Position numbers and translations under genes: made by a program
In this document: positions 30,107 to 42,317 of the stretch, piece after piece
How positions within the stretch are numbered: the first letter of the stretch is position 1
Layout of the letters: every line of letters starts with the position of its first letter
The notes under the pieces: model-generated
The model's input: the letters and a program-made list of their open reading frames with translations, nothing else
What the model was told of the DNA's origin: nothing
Databases searched by the model: none
Assembly (NCBI GenBank): GCA_018417955.1
Contig: JACTVC010000016.1
Span: forward strand, 930,001-994,000
Source: Laccaria trichodermophora
Lineage: Eukaryota; Basidiomycota; Agaricomycetes; Agaricales; Hydnangiaceae
Length of the DNA: 64,000 bases
Direction: 5' to 3'

Positions 30107-32567
30107 ATCAGCAAAACCTGATTTTCCCACGTAGACAGGCATAGTGCTTCCGCTAATATCATAGTTTCCCATAGTTACATGCCAAGTTTGGCTAGATGCC
30201 CTAGTGCTCCACAGCACTGTGTGGGCGTAAGCTTGTGCTATACAGCACTACAGAGACTTGTGCCGTTACTATAGGGTGCTATAGAGGGGCCTCCACTTTC
30301 TACCCAGCCCTTATAGGGAGTCAAATGACAAGTATACTAGATTTCAGTAGAAAACACATTCCCTATTGTATATGAATAATTTATGACCAAAATACGCCTG
30401 GAATAAGAAGAAAGTACAACACTGTCCAGAGATTGATTGACCTACAAAGATTGCAACAAGAAAGAATATGAAGTATCTTTTGCAAAACATATTCGTCTTT
30501 TGTGATTTTTTTTGCGTTGGAAAGTGGTGTTCAAGCCGATTCCAACGCGTCTATTTACGTAGTATTTCATTCAAAACTCAAATGGCTTTGGACCAATTAC
30601 TGGTGAAGAATCTGTCTAAAAACGGTAAATGTTATCGGAGGTCGCCTTAAACGTCGAAATATTAGGGGCTCTCAGACCCGTTTTAAAGCTCTAATTTGTG
30701 CGTTTCTAACAAGCCCAAAATCGCATGAAACGGAGCAGAACTCATGATGATAATATATATTTCAGATGTCTAATACAGGCCAAATAGTTTATGCTACAGT
30801 TTGTGAGGTACTCCAAATTTTTCTACGCCGTAAATTGGATTGCATTCGCGTGAATGAAGCAATTAAAATAAGCCTACATAGAGGCCAAACGGTGCAATAC
30901 TCATGAAGTTATAGCTATGAGCTACCCTAGAAAGTGTAAGTGTGAATTGATGGAAGTCGGTACTGTTGCGGGAAGTCACATGCCGCGCTCAACTCACATT
31001 TTCGAACTTAGACAACTTCAATTGTTACTACTAGTACTACTACCAAAAAACAGGAAATTTCGGGAAATCATGGAAATAGCCAGGAAATTTCTGGTAACAA
31101 CTGCAAATTTCTTGGAAGGCTCGGAAATTGTTCAATAATTTTCCAATATGAACTTTATATTTGCCTGATTACATGGTGCCATCTACAATTGTGTATGCCC
31201 ACCTCGAATGCCATGCTTTCTGTGAAAGACAGTGACAGGCGACAAACAACTTCAAGTTGCAAGACAATTCGTTTAAGTCTGTTGAAACTCCGACATCATG
31301 TGATTATGTTGGACTTTGAATTTCCCAACACAGAAATTCATTGTTCTTCCTTCCCACCACAATGTTCAACTTCTCCTTGACAAACGGCGTCCTCCCTCGT
31401 CGAGTTACAGCATCCTCCCTCCCTCGTTGACGAACTGCGTCCCTTGATGAACAGTGTCCTCCCTCGTCCATTCCTCCCTCGTCCATGAATGGCGTCCTCC
31501 CTCCCTTGAAGAATGGCATCCTCCCTCTCTTGAAGAATGGCATCCTCCCCCCTTGAAGAATGGCTCCCTGCCTCACTTGAAGAACAGCTCGCTCCCGTGA
31601 AGAATGGCTTCCTCCCTTAAAGAAAAGATCCCTCCCTCATCGACAAACAGCTCCCTCATCGACAAACAACTCCTCCCTCGACGAATGGCTCCCTCTCTCA
31701 GCAAACAGCTCCCTCCCTTGACGAAAGGCTCCCTCTTGACAAACTGCCCCCCTCCCTTGACAAACGGCTCCCCCAATGAACAGTGTCCTCCCTCGATGAA
31801 CTGCTCCCTCACTCGTCGACGAACGGCATCCTCCCTCCCTTGACGGACGGCGTTTCTCCCTCGACGAATGGTGTCCTCCCTCCCTCATTGATGAACGGCG
31901 TCCTCCCTCTCTTGTTGATAAATGGCTTCCCCCTGCCTTGAAAAACAGTGTCTTCCCTCGCTTGTCGACAAACACATCTTCCCTCTGTTGTCAACGAACG
32001 GTGTCCTCCCTCCCTTGTCGACGAATGGCGTCCTCCCTCCTTTGAAGAATGGCTCCGTCCCTTGACAAACAACCGTCCTCCCTTCCTTGTTGGCAAATGG
32101 CATCCTCCCTTCCTTGTCCGTGAATGGCATCCTCCCTCTGTTGATGAAAGATGGATGGTCTGCAGTCATTACTATGTAGAATATTAGGATATCTTGTATA
32201 ATGTAGTAGTGCAGACAATAAACTTATTTTTCATAACACAAGTTCTGTGTAAAAATCATGCAATATGGTATTAAAATGAGCAGAATGTATGCCCCCCCTC
32301 TAGGAATCTGCAGACCCCAGGGGTTGCTACTGAGGGCTGCAGATCTGCTCTGTAATTCTAGGGAGCACTATGAAGTGGCTATGTGTTTCTATGAATGGCT
32401 GCAGATCTGCTCTGAGATTCTAGGGAGTGCTGTGTAGTGGCTGTGCATTTCTATGTAGAGCTGCATAGAACGCGCAGGTGACTGTAAAGGTGATACCCCT
32501 TTCTATGGTGCTATGGCACTACACAGCCCTGCCACATGCTGCCTAGCTCACCCAGGTTTTGCTGATG
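30107..32567. mobile_element. Possible inverted-end element containing a minisatellite
   Basis: CATCAGCAAAACCTG at 30107 is mirrored by caggttttgctgatg near 32553-32567. Inside each end are similar inverted words (cacagcactg/cagtgctgtgtagtgg, tatagggtgctatag/ctatggtgctatgg). No clear target duplication was found. The centre holds AT-rich DNA and the 31.4-32.15 kb minisatellite. The bounds are tentative. Confidence 0.4.
31378..32150. repeat. Pyrimidine-rich minisatellite, 20-30 bp units
   Basis: Roughly thirty variable units have the core cgtcctccctcg followed by tygacgaa or ttgaagaa. The plus strand is almost all pyrimidine apart from the gaygaa motif. Because many units are multiples of three, long chance frames appear on both strands (for example RGRTPFxxEGG repeats). 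No gene context supports translation. Confidence 0.8.
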
Positions 32568-32715
32568 CATGCTGGCATTTGTTCAGATGCAGGCAAAATG
32601 AAACGGTTCCTGGCATCTGACCAAGTTCTAAATTCCGCAGAGAGCGGTTAAAACCTCTTCTCATTCGCAAAAGCCCCCTTCTTCCCCTGTCCTAGTTTGC
32701 AGGAAGATCCACCTC

Positions 32716-35094
32716 ATGTCACAGTCAAGACCTCCACTTGCTCCCCTTCACGATCAGCTTACGTCGGTCACTCTCCAGCAGCCAATTGACGAACCAAGTA
32801 GTCCTGGTCTGCCGCGTTTCTTTCATACCGAGCCCCTTGTTGATTTCGTATATGCCAAAAGGTCAGGTCCAGGATGGAGATAAAATAAGACACATGCCTA
32901 GCATTGTAGATCTCCTTTCGCTCACTGCCATCACCATCATGCTGGTTTGGCCCTGGGCGTTCTTTGGCGCGGTTTGGATTAGGCATGGTGTGCAGTTGAG
33001 CAACCATATGACGAAAGTTGTGACCAAAAATCCTCATGCCACCACCTACTTCGTCACACTGATCTGCAGCATCATCACCATGTTTACCAGCGCTTTGTTC
33101 TCCCTCGCAATAATTCGTTTCGCCCAGGAATTAGTAACTCACCGCAAGCCGACTCGACCCTTTCACCTCAGAGTTCTATTAGCTTTTCGACATCAGAACT
33201 GGCCTTGGGGAAAGAGCGTCAAAGACGCCAATTATTTGATCCACAGACACAGATGGTGGCCTGCGGTCTTGTTGATCGTCTGTATCTTGACGTTTCCTCA
33301 CTTGATATCAAGCACCACGAGTCTTCTCACTCCAACCCCGTTCAACCGAACGACGGATCTCAACGGGACCGAAATCAATTTTTCCAGCATTAATTGTCAG
33401 GACTGGTTCAATAACCACTCTTTACCCAGCTTTTGTGACTACCAGGTGAGCGAGACCGATCCAGTGCATTGTAGGTGATTCCTGACCGCATGTTGCTATC
33501 AGTTGTACAAAGGTCTGCCATACACAACCTGTCTTGGAGCGAATCAGATAGTTGACATCCTTGAGGCTGGTCGCGGTAGCGTTAGTCTGATGCTCAAAGT
33601 TTCAGTGATATATTGATTCCTTATATCTTCGTTAGATTCTTGAGTCAGTAACAGGCAACAATCAAATTCTCACCTTCAGTCAGCTCAGTGGTGGCGGCGG
33701 ACTGCATTTTTTGGGATCCATTCGAGGGGTTTTGCCCACTGGTCCTAATGGCGTCCCCAAGTTCAACACGCTTGACACTTCTTTTCCCTTCTCAAATTCG
33801 AAGATAATGGCAGGAGTGGCCTCGTACGACTACACCCTCAATCAACAAGGTTTCAACAGTAGCGTCAGCTGTCGTTACGTACCGACAAGTCAAATCAATA
33901 TCACTTTGTTGGACGATGGGCCCGATGCGTTATCATACAATGATGTCACCTGCACAAAGTATGGAATGTCCGAGGTTTTGTCTGGGCCCCTTTTTGCAGC
34001 CCTTGGCTCAAATGTCCTGGAATACTGGCCATGTCAGTCGTCATCGAACGCCGGGATGCCAACGGACTCTTATACAATTTATTTGGCTGGGAGGGGTATC
34101 GCTTACAATACGACCATTGCCAACATCACTTGCACCCTAACACAGGTACGAACCGCTATATTCCCAGTCAAGTATGATTCCACTACCAACATCTTTTCGG
34201 CAGCAAAACCGACACTGGGATCGTACCAGGCCATCACCTTTCCAAATCTTATGAGTGGGCTCTTATCAGTGCTGGGAGAGGTCGTTGTTGACGGACAGAA
34301 TTATCAGGCCAATCTCGTTGCCGAATCTGTCCTTACCTTCGCATATAAGTCCTTCAATGTGGCGCCGAACACCCCTCAGTCTCCTAAATATCTTGAGATA
34401 TTTGAACAAATGATTCAAGGCATCATTGAATATGAGGTTTGTTCTATCGACATGTTATCAAACCATCCCTCTTATCGTCATCCCTCAGCTTTCCTACCTG
34501 CAATTGTTGTACTCGACCATCGAAGGCCGCCCTTCTAATTGCACTTGCACGCTGACCGGTTCTGCGAGATACCAGGTCTTCGGTTGGTTTGTGTCACGTG
34601 CCAACATTGGCTTTTTGATTGCAATAACGATCATCAATGGGGCTGCTTTTGTCGCTCTTGTTCTAGCTATGTGGATAGCGTGGACTGGCGAAGGCAAACA
34701 TGATCCATTTCATCCCAGACCAGTCGTCTTGCGGGATGATGTTGACGAGGAAGAACAGGTTCCGTCTGAATGGGAACGTCACGTTGCTTATAGTCCCACG
34801 ACGGTGCGTTCCAATCTAGTCATTATTTATTTTTTCGTACTTATTCTTCGGTTTGTGCTTCAGGTACTAAAAGAATACTTTGATAAACATGTGGTAGACA
34901 AACTCAAGCAGGGCGCCGAAGATATTGCAAAGGGCTTGGTGATTGAAGCTGGAGAAAAGCTTGTTGCTGGTCCTAGTGGTAGTCACTGGGAAGACATGGC
35001 CCCCGTAAACGATAGACCGCAGCAAGACATCGCTCCGGCAGATGATACACTGCAGGAAAACGTCGCTCGCTGGTCGTCCTCGCTGCTTTTGTAG
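32716..35094 (+). CDS. Multi-pass membrane protein of unknown function
   Basis: Proposed exons are 32716-32861, 32902-33445, 33503-33598, 33636-34436, 34489-34803 and 34864-35094, giving 710 residues in one frame. All introns are GT-AG; two are very short (40 and 37 bp). The last (34804-34863) is 60 bp, a multiple of three, so it could be retained. The N-terminal third has several hydrophobic helices: a LLSLTAITIMLVWPWAFFGA segment, one near YFVTLICSIITMF, and PAVLLIVCILTF. A long loop with several Asn-X-Ser/Thr sites and Cys follows, likely extracellular, then a helix (IGFLIAITIINGAAFVALVL) and an acidic cytoplasmic tail. This layout resembles uncharacterised agaricomycete membrane proteins. 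The gene lies in CpG-rich DNA and has no break. Confidence 0.75.
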
Positions 35095-35818
35095 TATTCA
35101 TTCATTCATCACGCCTCTTCTCCGATCATTAATGACCATTATGTTAGCTTTATGTGACCTACCTGATTCGTTTAGTTCGAATGTAAGCTTTTGACACGGA
35201 TTAGTCTTGGAGGCCATTGGCAAATTATGAATGGAACGAATCCAATGTCTGGCGGTATGTGTCCAAATCTTGAGCTTGAGGAATGATGAAAATATATAGA
35301 GGGATCTGTGTTAGGTCTACTCAGCTCGATATCTTCAAAGTTCAAACAGAACAATCCGCGTATATTATTCTCGGCTGGGGGAAGGTGGTGGAGGGGGGAT
35401 ATTGGGAACGATGATTTCATGCGCGAAAGAGGGCGTAGGTACTAGGGATTCACGTTAATACTGTGGCGCCGGAGGGGAAACGACTCTCCTTCAGTCCTCC
35501 CGTAGAATTTATTTTCCTTTTGATGAATGGAGCGAATTTAAAGCGAGAACAGTGTCGTGAATGCGGGTGAAGACGTGAGGGCGACAATGCTCATTCGGGG
35601 ACCGCAGCGGCGTGTGCGGACAAGGGAAGAGTGGGCCGCATGATGGACCACCCGTCGCAAGGACTGGGAGCATCGGAAGCACTGATGATGAATTTGGTTC
35701 AGGTCACTTCTTCGCAAGCCGAGAGAGCGGTTGCCCCAAAGTTTGAGGCAGACGCCTGAGCCGCACCAGGTGTATCAGTTTCGCATACGCACGGCAACAA
35801 AAATATATGTTGGTGGAA
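35095..35818. other. CpG-rich intergenic DNA
   Basis: No gene seen. The stretch is notably CpG-rich (for example 35520-35650), which contrasts with both ends of the window. Confidence 0.4.
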
Positions 35819-36611
35819 ACTCACCTTAAACAAGGGACGGTCGGGCAGTTAAGCGTGCGAAGCCCTTGACAGATTCCGTGACAGAGTAATCATTTTTGCA
35901 TCGGTTACTTATGTAATTACGTATCCGCATTCTGCGGGGGGGCTCGCTTCGCCATCCGAGTTGTAATGGTAGCTATACAGTACGTACTGCACAATATAAG
36001 AAGCATATACGCACATATTCGTCGACGCGACATTCAAGCGATGCTGCATCATGAGGCATCATGTGTTTACCGCCCAGTTTTTGTACTCTAGAATAATCGT
36101 AAAAATCGGGATCAAAGCCCAATTTTCTGCTCATATTAGTGTAGACGCTATCAGTCTTCACCTAAATCCAAGATTTTAAGGGTAGGGAGTAAATACTTGT
36201 TGAAATATAAGCCATTCAAGAAATTTACTGATAGAATTTGTGCATGTACTCTTTGTAGTTGTTTGTCCGGGCCTTTCACCCTTAGCCGATGATTGCTCGC
36301 TGCGCTTGCAATTACAACAAACCAATGGGAAAATTTTTATTGTGACCATATGTCTGCCAATTGTTCAAGGGGGCTGACAGAGAAAAAACAATTAATGTGC
36401 TTATTGTTTAAATTTTGCCCACAACTGTGTTACCTAGGCAAAGCTTTGCTAAAAATAAAAAAATTTCTTATTGCCAAAGAGACAGACTGAATTGTTCCTG
36501 AAATTCGTTACATTTACAAATTTTAATTCTTACCAGCCTTTTGTCCTGTGGATGTATCTCAAGACACATTTTAAAAATAGTAACAACATTTTTTTTACAT
36601 CTGGACATCAT

Positions 36612-36833
36612 CTTTGCATATCACTGTGTGTTTGCACAGAGATGGAGCCTGATCTGAAGATGCAGGAGGGACACTTGAAGTCCATTGATTAGAAGCTAAG
36701 TAATGTAGTGAATGTAATGAGCTGTGATAGCGAATGGATGAACGTGTAGATAAAAGGCAAGCAAGTGGGCGAAAGCGCAAAGCGCTTTCCGATCTGGCAA
36801 AGAGTCTCCTGGAGGGTCCGAGGCGATCTGCAA
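36612..36833 (-). repeat. Split direct repeat B2
   Basis: The sequence gatggagcctgatctgaag through gaggcgatctgcaa is repeated directly at 37079-37295, with a few changes and a short indel near its upstream end. Confidence 0.8.
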
Positions 36834-36927
36834 TGGGCGGGTGGGCCCGTCTTGTGGATGCGCGTGGACCATCCAGAAGGCCGTGCTACCAGTCAAGATG
36901 TTAAAGTTTTTGGGAGCGGAGGGTGGG

Positions 36928-37083
36928 TGAAAAAGCAGGAAAAGAGCTAATAAACTCTTTCTGCGTGTCGAACGAGGTGGTAGTAAGAAGAGAAAACGGC
37001 ACATGCCGCACCACTCGTTCATGCAAAGACCCTATTCTAATGTTTCACTCGTTCCTCGCTTCACTAGCGAATCTCAATCTTTG
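36928..37083 (-). repeat. Split direct repeat A2
   Basis: These 156 bp starting tgaaaaagcaggaaaagagc match 42374-42529 with about five differences. Confidence 0.85.
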
Positions 37084-37295
37084 TGTATCACTGTGTCACA
37101 GAGATGGAGCCTGATCTGAAGATGCAGGAGGGACACTTGAAGTCCATTGATTAGAAGCTAAGTAATGTAGTGAATGTAATGAGCTGTGATAGCGAATGGA
37201 TGAATGTGTAGATAAAAGGCAAGCAAGTGGGCGAAAGTGCGAAGCACTTTCCGATCTGGCAAAGAGTCTCCTGGAGGGTCCGAGGCGATCTGCAA
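37079..37295 (-). repeat. Split direct repeat B1
   Basis: Second direct copy of 36612-36833, lying between A2 and the recombinase gene, as expected for the Ngaro layout. Confidence 0.8.
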
Positions 37296-37376
37296 CACCC
37301 ATGGCATCTGGAGTCTTCGATGCGGTGAGTGAGTCTCGGACCCAACCCATTAGGAGAAACTCGAGTGCTTACCTTG

Positions 37377-38018
37377 TTAGCGGACTGCTGGCATGGTAAA
37401 ACGGACAAATGTGTCGTGTACGGCTGGCGCTGCTTGTATGTACGGAGCTAAAATCTGTGCGTGCTTCCGTAGGTACAGGGTGAAGGCGTCGCTGGACCAA
37501 CGGCCTTTCACCTTCATGACATCGAAGGGCATGCCCCTGAGCAGATACTCGAGCGTTGAGCCAATTCTGATGCCATGCCCTTGCAGGGGCTCCAGGCCAG
37601 CTGCGCATGCAGCCTTCGCCAATTCCGCTAGGAACTTCAATTTCGTGAGCGGCCGATGGACGTTCTTGTGGTGGTAAGTGAAGAGGTGGCCCTCCTGGGG
37701 GGGGTTGTTGACCTCAAGATGATGGGCTAGCGCTGCGTTCGGGTCTATGGGTCCTTCCTGTTTTGCCCAGCATACGTCTTCCCCTTGTGGTGCTGATTTG
37801 GTGTGTGGCAGGTGTAACACCGTGACTTGTTGCCCTTCTCGGTTTTGGTCATAGCTGACACAGGCCCTGGAGACGTGAATGTTGGGATCAAAGATGTCGA
37901 GTTTTTGGACCATGAATTCACCGACACGACCAGTTGCGAAGAAGCAGGTTGTTAGGCAGGCAAAGACAGTGGCTCCGAGGGGTGTGTCCAAGGCGAGCTT
38001 GTTGCGAATGGCCAGCAT
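37377..38018 (-). CDS. Ngaro tyrosine recombinase
   Basis: The enzyme inserts the circular DNA intermediate of YR retrotransposons. The frame gives 213 residues. Visible catalytic features are a first Arg near FATGRVGEF, the HGIRIG box (His-x-x-Arg) and the nucleophile region SSDAFTLYLRKHA with its Tyr. The pattern ATVFACLTTCFFATGRVGEF is typical of basidiomycete members. The listed ATG is probably internal: similar frames upstream to about 38190 (with a frame change) may add the N-terminal SAM-like domain. It is the last gene of the element, just before repeat B1. Confidence 0.8.
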   Translation of the reverse strand: MLAIRNKLALDTPLGATVFACLTTCFFATGRVGEFMVQKLDIFDPNIHVSRACVSYDQNREGQQVTVLHLPHTKSAPQGEDVCWAKQEGPIDPNAALAHHLEVNNPPQEGHLFTYHHKNVHRPLTKLKFLAELAKAACAAGLEPLQGHGIRIGSTLEYLLRGMPFDVMKVKGRWSSDAFTLYLRKHAQILAPYIQAAPAVHDTFVRFTMPAVR

Positions 38019-38257
38019 GAAGTTGATTGTGTAGGGCTAAAACATCCTCAATGTGCTTGATGTCTTCATCCGACATTTGAGTGGATCTCTGGGTGTGAGG
38101 TACTAGTGGGTGCCATAGCCGCAGTCTTTGATTGGCTGGGCAATGTGGTCGGAGGGGTGAAGGGATAGGAGTGAGGTTCTTGCGGTATGGCACAGGTCAC
38201 ACACGCTTTTCAGATGCTGGGGCTGGGAGTGTGGCATTCCAGGCACGACATTCTTGA

Positions 38258-40024
38258 TTAATTGTATGAGGAACAGGAGAGGAATTCCTCCCCCCGACGA
38301 TCGAGTTCAGCATTGATTGAGGCTCGTTCACTTTCTGAGAGCTCATGCTGAGGCTTATGTTGGGTGTTTGAAATGAGGCTCTCACCAGAGCATGCCATGG
38401 TGAGCTCAGAGTCGAAATCGACGATGAGGTGGTGCAGTTCTGGGGGGATGGGAATATGGGGCAGGAGATGTGTAAGACGTGGGTAGACTCCTCTGGATGG
38501 TTCATCAGTGGGGTTGTCCTTGCTTGGGACATATCGTGTGTGGATGGTGCACTGCTGGGCTTCCAGAAGGGCGTGAATGTGTCTAAAGACGATGTTGGTC
38601 TGTTTGTTTCGACTCTGCCCTTTCCACCACCCTTCGACAACTCCCTTGTTATCTCCGTAAACCTTGAAGTGAGGACTTCTGTCGCTGGATGATAGGATGG
38701 TGAGGCTGAGGAGTTCAAAACCAACTGCCTCGGCCCAGCCGATGTCTCGTCCATCGGCTTTCCAGCCAGGGAGCAATCGCCAGGCACGCCATCTCTTCCC
38801 AATCGTGATGCCGATGCCAAAACCTGAGCTAGTGTCAGAGAAGGCGTCAAGGTCCTTGAGTGGTACTGGGCCAGGGATGTTCCTTAAGAGCGTGGGAGAT
38901 TGGAGGCGTGTTGTCCACCATTTAAGGTCGACAGCTGTATTGCGGGGTGGGGTGTGTGGCACGAAAGGACTATTATTGAAGCCTGAGAGCATGGCTTCCA
39001 AATTTGTAAGGTACGCATGCCCGGCAGTAATGACGAGGGAAGCGTGCAGCAACTTACCATAAAGTTTTTGTACCTCTGCCAGTGCATGCGTTGGCCTTTT
39101 CCCCCACTCCTCAATCACATTGAGGTACTTGAGCCTCTTTTCCACCGGGATGGCCACAGTGTGTGCATTGAGGTTCCATACAAAGCCGAGGTACAGGACC
39201 ACTGAACCAAATGGGATGGTTTTGGAGCTCTCCCATGGAATGCCCAATTCGTCTGAAAGAAGATCAATATCTTCATCAGCATATGTAAAAAGAGTATCAT
39301 CAGTGGAACGTGCGGATACGCTAGAGAGATCGCGTATGGGGCTGGCCATGTCCTCATCAAACTCTTCTGGGCGCCCATCAGGCATGGTGTCACCTCTGTA
39401 CCAGATGCAGCTACCTTCATGCAGGCATCCTCCATTGGCTTTGACCAGTTGATGCCAGGACTGGCGCTGGGCATTGTATGCATTGAGGCAGGAGCGGGGG
39501 ATTCGAAAGAAAATGTGGTCGTCAACCCATTTTGATAAGGGGCCGATTCCATTTGCACGAAAAATGTCTTTTCCTGCATCTGCAAGAAGCCCATGGGCCC
39601 CACCTGCAGAGGTAAGGCCAAAATTGTTGCATATGTTGGCCGCGAAGGTGTCAGTTCCCTGTAGTCGCACAACCAGGCCTGGCCACTGACTGTGATGAAC
39701 AGGTATGGTCCTGTAAGCTTCGGCGACATCTCGAATGGAGGCCTGGGAACCAGGTGGCAATCGGAAAATGATGAGGCAGATCGTGGAAAAGGTCCCCCAT
39801 GTGCAGGGGAAATCATGCGCGTTGATGGCAGAATTGATAGATGAAATTGGATTTGTCGATGGTTGATGGGGGTGGGAGAAGTCATGCACCCCGTGGTATT
39901 TTCCTGGCTTTCCAGGTTTGGGAACAAGGGAGAGTGGGGAAGATTGGAAAGGTCCAATGACAGATTCCAGTTCTGCCCTGGAGAAGGGGCCAATATATCT
40001 GCCCTTCCGGAATTCTTTCTCCAC
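38258..40024 (-). CDS. Ngaro reverse transcriptase-RNase H
   Basis: The open frame has 588 codons. RT motifs include SLVPKPGKPGKYHGVHDFS, the A box SIRDVAEAYRTIPVHHSQWP, SAGGAHGLLADAG, and the active-site box WVDDHIF. The RNase H part follows: AFSDTSSGFGIGI, VYGDNKGVVEGWW and RYVPSKDNPTDEPSRG. It copies the element's RNA into DNA. Coding similarity continues upstream (SQSYVPANNPSINKFLEEY) as far as the MITE at 40613 with one apparent single-base shift, so ATG 40024 is not the true start. The frame at the 3' end overlaps the spacer before the recombinase. Confidence 0.85.
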   Translation of the reverse strand: MEKEFRKGRYIGPFSRAELESVIGPFQSSPLSLVPKPGKPGKYHGVHDFSHPHQPSTNPISSINSAINAHDFPCTWGTFSTICLIIFRLPPGSQASIRDVAEAYRTIPVHHSQWPGLVVRLQGTDTFAANICNNFGLTSAGGAHGLLADAGKDIFRANGIGPLSKWVDDHIFFRIPRSCLNAYNAQRQSWHQLVKANGGCLHEGSCIWYRGDTMPDGRPEEFDEDMASPIRDLSSVSARSTDDTLFTYADEDIDLLSDELGIPWESSKTIPFGSVVLYLGFVWNLNAHTVAIPVEKRLKYLNVIEEWGKRPTHALAEVQKLYGKLLHASLVITAGHAYLTNLEAMLSGFNNSPFVPHTPPRNTAVDLKWWTTRLQSPTLLRNIPGPVPLKDLDAFSDTSSGFGIGITIGKRWRAWRLLPGWKADGRDIGWAEAVGFELLSLTILSSSDRSPHFKVYGDNKGVVEGWWKGQSRNKQTNIVFRHIHALLEAQQCTIHTRYVPSKDNPTDEPSRGVYPRLTHLLPHIPIPPELHHLIVDFDSELTMACSGESLISNTQHKPQHELSESERASINAELDRRGEEFLSCSSYN

Positions 40025-40185
40025 AATTTCCTTATATTCTTCAAGAAACTTATTAATAGATGGGTTATTAGCTGGAACATATGATTGAGATATATTGGGA
40101 ATTCCAAGGTCGAAGCCGCGCGTAAGGCTGCGGTATAATGTTGGATAACAGGAGTTGAGACCATGTCTGTCGAGTTGACTATGCC

Positions 40186-40613
40186 TAGTGATGGGCAGGG
40201 GTCAGGCTGGGGTTTGGCGGGTTTTCGGCGGGTTTTGACTTGATAGGCATGTAGGGGGACGTTCCCTGTAAATTTAGCAATTTTTTTTAAGGGAATCGGA
40301 GCAGAAATGAGGTAGCTACATCCTTGCCAAGTTTGAAATCCACAGCTCAAGTTTTAATGTCACACTGTGGGCATTGGTGTCACGGGTTTTGATCAAGCCA
40401 AACCCGTGCCATTTTGGGCAATCATTTGTCACGTTGTGACATTAAAATTCAAGCTATGGACTTCAAACTTGGCAAGGATGTAGCTACCTCATTTCTGCTC
40501 CGATTCCCTTAAAAAAAATTGCTAAATTTACAGGGAACGTCCCCCTACATGCCTATCAAGTCAAAACCCGCCGAAAACCCGCCAAACCCCAGCCTGACCC
40601 CTGCCCATCACTA
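40186..40613. mobile_element. Palindromic hAT-type MITE inside the Ngaro element
   Basis: The 428-bp element is an almost complete palindrome with arms of about 200 bp; ends are TAGTGATGGGCAGGGGTCAG and its inverse. A perfect 8-bp duplication actatgcc flanks it (40178-40185 and 40614-40621). The arms are nearly identical, so the insertion is recent or kept by folding. It separates the gag and RT regions. Confidence 0.9.
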
Positions 40614-40650
40614 ACTATGCCATGCCTCTGGCTTGTAAGAGGTGAGTGTA

Positions 40651-42317
40651 TTAGTTCTTCTGGACCTGAGGGCATTGCTGAGCGCTGTGCCCTGACTTCC
40701 CACACCCTGAGCAGGTGTGCTGAGAGGGGTGTGTGGTGTCTGAACATCCTGCTGGCATTTGGAAGCTGAAACAAATGGGGAGCCTGTCAATGGAGACAAG
40801 TCGCCCATTGTCAGCTCTCCGTACCCAGACCTTTCCCCCGTTCCATAGCTTGGTGGCAGAGCATTTGGCATAATCGTGCTTGTGGCGTCCCAGGCATACG
40901 GCACAGGCGGAAGTGCCACGTCCCGCTGTGCCTCCTTGAAAAAACGAAGCATTGCCGCTTCTGTTTCTGCCTCTGCCATTTGTAGTCTGACGGTTGCATC
41001 TCCCTTGTGAACTGGCATCTTTGGAGGAGTGCTCTGGCGAGGCATAACAACGCCGGCGCTGGCAGGGAGGAGAATGCGAACGCGAGCGAGAGCGCAAGTG
41101 TGAAGGGGACTGCACGTGACCCCATTTGGATGGAGATGAGGATGAGCCCATCCTGGAGCCTCTCCTGTCCCGGTCTCGCACTGGGGACATGGCTATGGCA
41201 TCGTGCTGCAATGGCAATGTCATTAGTGGCATGGTTATCAGTGGCGTGGAGTGGCGATGGCACAGTTGTTGTTGATAGCAGCATGGTGAGGTGTCGGATT
41301 CAGGTGTTATGGTGTTGTTTTGCGGGCATGGCGTGATGGCAAGGCATGGCAGATGGCGAGAGATGGCATGGCATGGCAGACGTGGAGGAAAGAGGGTAGT
41401 GAAGGGGGAAAAAAGGGTGGGTAGCAGTCAGCATGTGTTGGGAAAGACTTGGGGAGAAGGAGGGGGAGAACTGACCTTTTTGATGGAATCCAACCTGACC
41501 ATGTCCCACACCTCCTCAGCCACGGCGCTGAGGAGTGTTTGGTTTATAGGCGCGATGTTAAAACCTGTGCCTCTCAATAGCTCATCATGCCACAGTCTCC
41601 TGGCTTTGGCTTGGTATACAATGAGCACCTTCTCGCCATAGGGCCGTGAGCGTATCGGTTCGAGCTCAAGAAATGTGCAAACGACTGGATATGCTTCTGG
41701 GGCCAGTCACAGAAGCCCATGTACCGAATCAGCATGTTCTTTGCTATGTTCATCTGTGTCCAGGTGAGGTTGGCATCTGGGACAACGTTCCGGGATTCCT
41801 TGATAGATGCAACAGGCTTGAGCGTGACTAAGTCGTCGACCTTGGTGATGCCATATGCATCATCTGACTGGGCCTTGCTGGTGTCCTGCGCCTCAGCACA
41901 TCCTTCGTCAGTAAAGTACCACAGCTCGACATAGCTGAAAGACTTCAACTTTCCGATGGCAAACTGTGATGGATGAGCCATGACATGGTCGGCAATTATC
42001 TTGCCCTTGTCGAAGTCGTTGATTTTGGGCCGTTTCTTCTCTTGCTCTTTCTTTTCCTCATCCTTTAGATGTTGGTCTTCCTCTTGGCGTCTTGTCTCTT
42101 CTTCTGCCACCAGCCTGGCTTGCTCCTGGTGCTCTTCTAGTTCTGTCTGTACTTGCTGGTTCCAGGCTTCGACCTCGAGCTCGTGCGTTTGGTTCCAAGC
42201 GGTGGTAAGCTGTTGGATAGCCTGATCGTTGGACAGGATTTGCCTGACAGCGGCGTATCCTGCTCCTGCGAAATCCGGGCATGGGACATTTGTCGGGTCC
42301 TGAAGAATTCGCAGCAT
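40651..42317 (-). pseudogene. Ngaro gag-like gene, frameshifted
   Basis: The upstream part (41574-42317) is a 247-codon frame with a charged coiled coil (EEHQEQARLVAEEETRRQEE). The expected sequence then jumps frame near 41665: the continuation LELEPIRSRPYGEKVLIVYQ and KARRLWHDELLRGTGFNI lies in another frame up to a donor site KK|gtcagt near 41480. The 3' part (40651-41232) ends with two zinc knuckles, CAVCLGRHKHDYAKC and CSGCGKSGHSAQQC, with an Arg/Ser-rich stretch before them. Gag proteins of this group package the RNA. The one-base shift suggests inactivation. Confidence 0.7.

Noticed and set aside
34804..34863. An extra membrane helix (LVIIYFFVLILRFVL)
   Set aside because: The stretch has gtgcgt and ttcag splice ends and intron-like T-richness; I treat it as an intron, although its length is a multiple of three.
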